From: Desulforadius tongensis
GTDB lineage: Bacteria > Bacillota > Desulfotomaculia > Desulfotomaculales > Desulfohalotomaculaceae
Length of the DNA stretch: 60,616 nt
Direction of reading: 5' to 3'
Assembly (NCBI RefSeq): GCF_016907915.1
Contig: NZ_JAFBCW010000016.1
Span: 1-60,616, forward strand
The notes under the pieces are model-generated. The model did not search any database. It saw only the letters and a program-made list of their open reading frames with translations, and was not told the DNA's origin. Shown piece after piece: positions 59,858-60,616 of this stretch. The translations under genes were made by a program, and so were the position numbers. Each line of letters starts with the position of its first letter. Positions within the stretch are counted from its first letter, which is position 1.

Positions 59858-60616
59858 GTTTCTAGCCTACCTATAAGGAATTGAAACGTTCTGCAACTAT
59901 TCTGACTACATCTTGGTATTTATGTTTCTAGCCTACCTATAAGGAATTGAAACTCAATATTCAGGGCCATTTCCTTGCTGGTAACTTCCACAGTTTCTAG
60001 CCTACCTATAAGGAATTGAAACATGTATTGTCTGAGGGATATGCCCAGAATTCTTGCCGTTTCTAGCCTACCTATAAGGAATTGAAACAGGCTATGAAGG
60101 AAACTGATTTGCTGATATGGGACGGTTTCTAGCCTACCTATAAGGAATTGAAACTGTGCATGAGCGCATGCCATAAAGCAATTGCACCGGGAGGGTTTCT
60201 AGCCTACCTATAAGGAATTGAAACACCGCCAATATTGCGAGCTGGTATAATTCCTCATCGTTTCTAGCCTACCTATAAGGAATTGAAACATCTAACATCA
60301 TACTCAATAGCTTTATTTATTTCAGTTTCTAGCCTACCTATAAGGAATTGAAACATAAAAGCTATACCCTTGCGAAAAGCGATGAACCCAAGTTTCTAGC
60401 CTACCTATAAGGAATTGAAACGCTTGCCGGCGGTTTCAAATATAACCTCTAAAACATGTTTCTAACCTACCTATAAGGAATTGAAACCCCTCTGCCTGCA
60501 CTATAAACCATGAACCAAAGGGTTTCTAACCTACCTATAAGGAATTGAAACCCCTCTGCCTGCACTATAAACCATGAACCAAAGGGTTTCTAACCTACCT
60601 ATAAGGAATTGAAACC
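59858..60616 (+). CRISPR. CRISPR array 3: at least 12 repeats, running out of the window
   Basis: Repeats carry CTATAAGG where arrays 1 and 2 have CTATGAGG. They start at 59858, 59924, 59993, 60059, 60125, 60195, 60260, 60325, 60392, 60458, 60522 and 60586. Spacers are 34-40 bases. The last three repeats share a further change, TCTAACC for TCTAGCC. The last two spacers visible (60488-60521 and 60552-60585) are identical. Confidence 0.98.

Noticed and set aside
59920-60174. 84-codon minus-strand ORF with a repeated FQFLIGRLET unit
   Set aside because: It is the CRISPR repeat read in one frame; the periodicity is the repeat-spacer period.

Overview
The window looks like the origin-proximal chromosome of an anaerobic, endospore-forming Firmicute, most likely a Desulfotomaculum/Pelotomaculum-type Peptococcaceae member (inferred from content, not from a search). 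It opens in the 3' end of a 5S rRNA. The gene order then follows the Bacillus subtilis origin-right arm closely: pdxS-pdxT, serS, serine tRNAs, tadA, SRP RNA, dnaX, a YbaB gene, recR, bofA, gin (csfB), an Orn/Lys/Arg decarboxylase, tmk, holB, ricT, yabA, rsmI, abrB, metG, tatD, yabE, rsmA, yabG, ispE, spoVG, glmU, prs, rplY (ctc) and pth. Sporulation genes (bofA, gin, yabG, a sipL-like gene, spoVG), two T-box leaders, strong TTGACA/TATAAT promoters and frequent GTG/TTG starts support this. The ferredoxin-dependent 2-oxoacid oxidoreductase indicates anaerobic metabolism.

Layout. 1-8600: DUF218 gene, PLP synthase, a serine block (T-box, class V aminotransferase, serA, serS, four tRNA-Ser species and two tRNA-Arg, continuing to 10024) and tadA. 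8600-17200: an ACR3/BASS-type permease, SRP RNA, dnaX-ybaB-recR-bofA, then a P-loop ATPase gene with an apparent ATT start ahead of a four-subunit 2-oxoacid:ferredoxin oxidoreductase. 17300-30700: the tmk-to-yabG housekeeping and sporulation run, including a Met T-box in front of metG. 30700-43450: a lineage-specific block with a large serine recombinase, a trypsin-like protease, a double-CAP secreted protein, a SipL-like SPOCS/LysM coat protein, a second YbaB, several small membrane proteins and a subtilase coupled to a coiled-coil gene. 43450-49170: ispE, GntR, a nucleotidyltransferase, spoVG, glmU, prs.

49170-53500 is an insertion between prs and rplY. It holds a decayed group II intron placed directly behind the prs terminator, a decayed insertion sequence inside that intron, an arsenic resistance set (arsR, acr3, arsC on the minus strand) and a PRC-barrel gene with a 41-codon downstream ORF. 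After rplY, pth and a PrsW-like membrane gene comes a three-gene cassette for a putative sulfate exporter. The last 2.8 kb consists of three successive CRISPR modules. Each has its own copy of a ~178-bp leader and its own single-base repeat variant, and the third array runs off the window. No cas gene is present.

The points most worth a second look are the triplicated CRISPR leader/array modules with a conserved leader hairpin, the nested intron/IS, two genes whose only well-placed start codon is ATT (13744 and 26890, the second with its ribosome binding site inside a hairpin), and a set of small genes shorter than 60 codons (39381-39554, 52473-52598, and a frameshifted one at 31921-32086).
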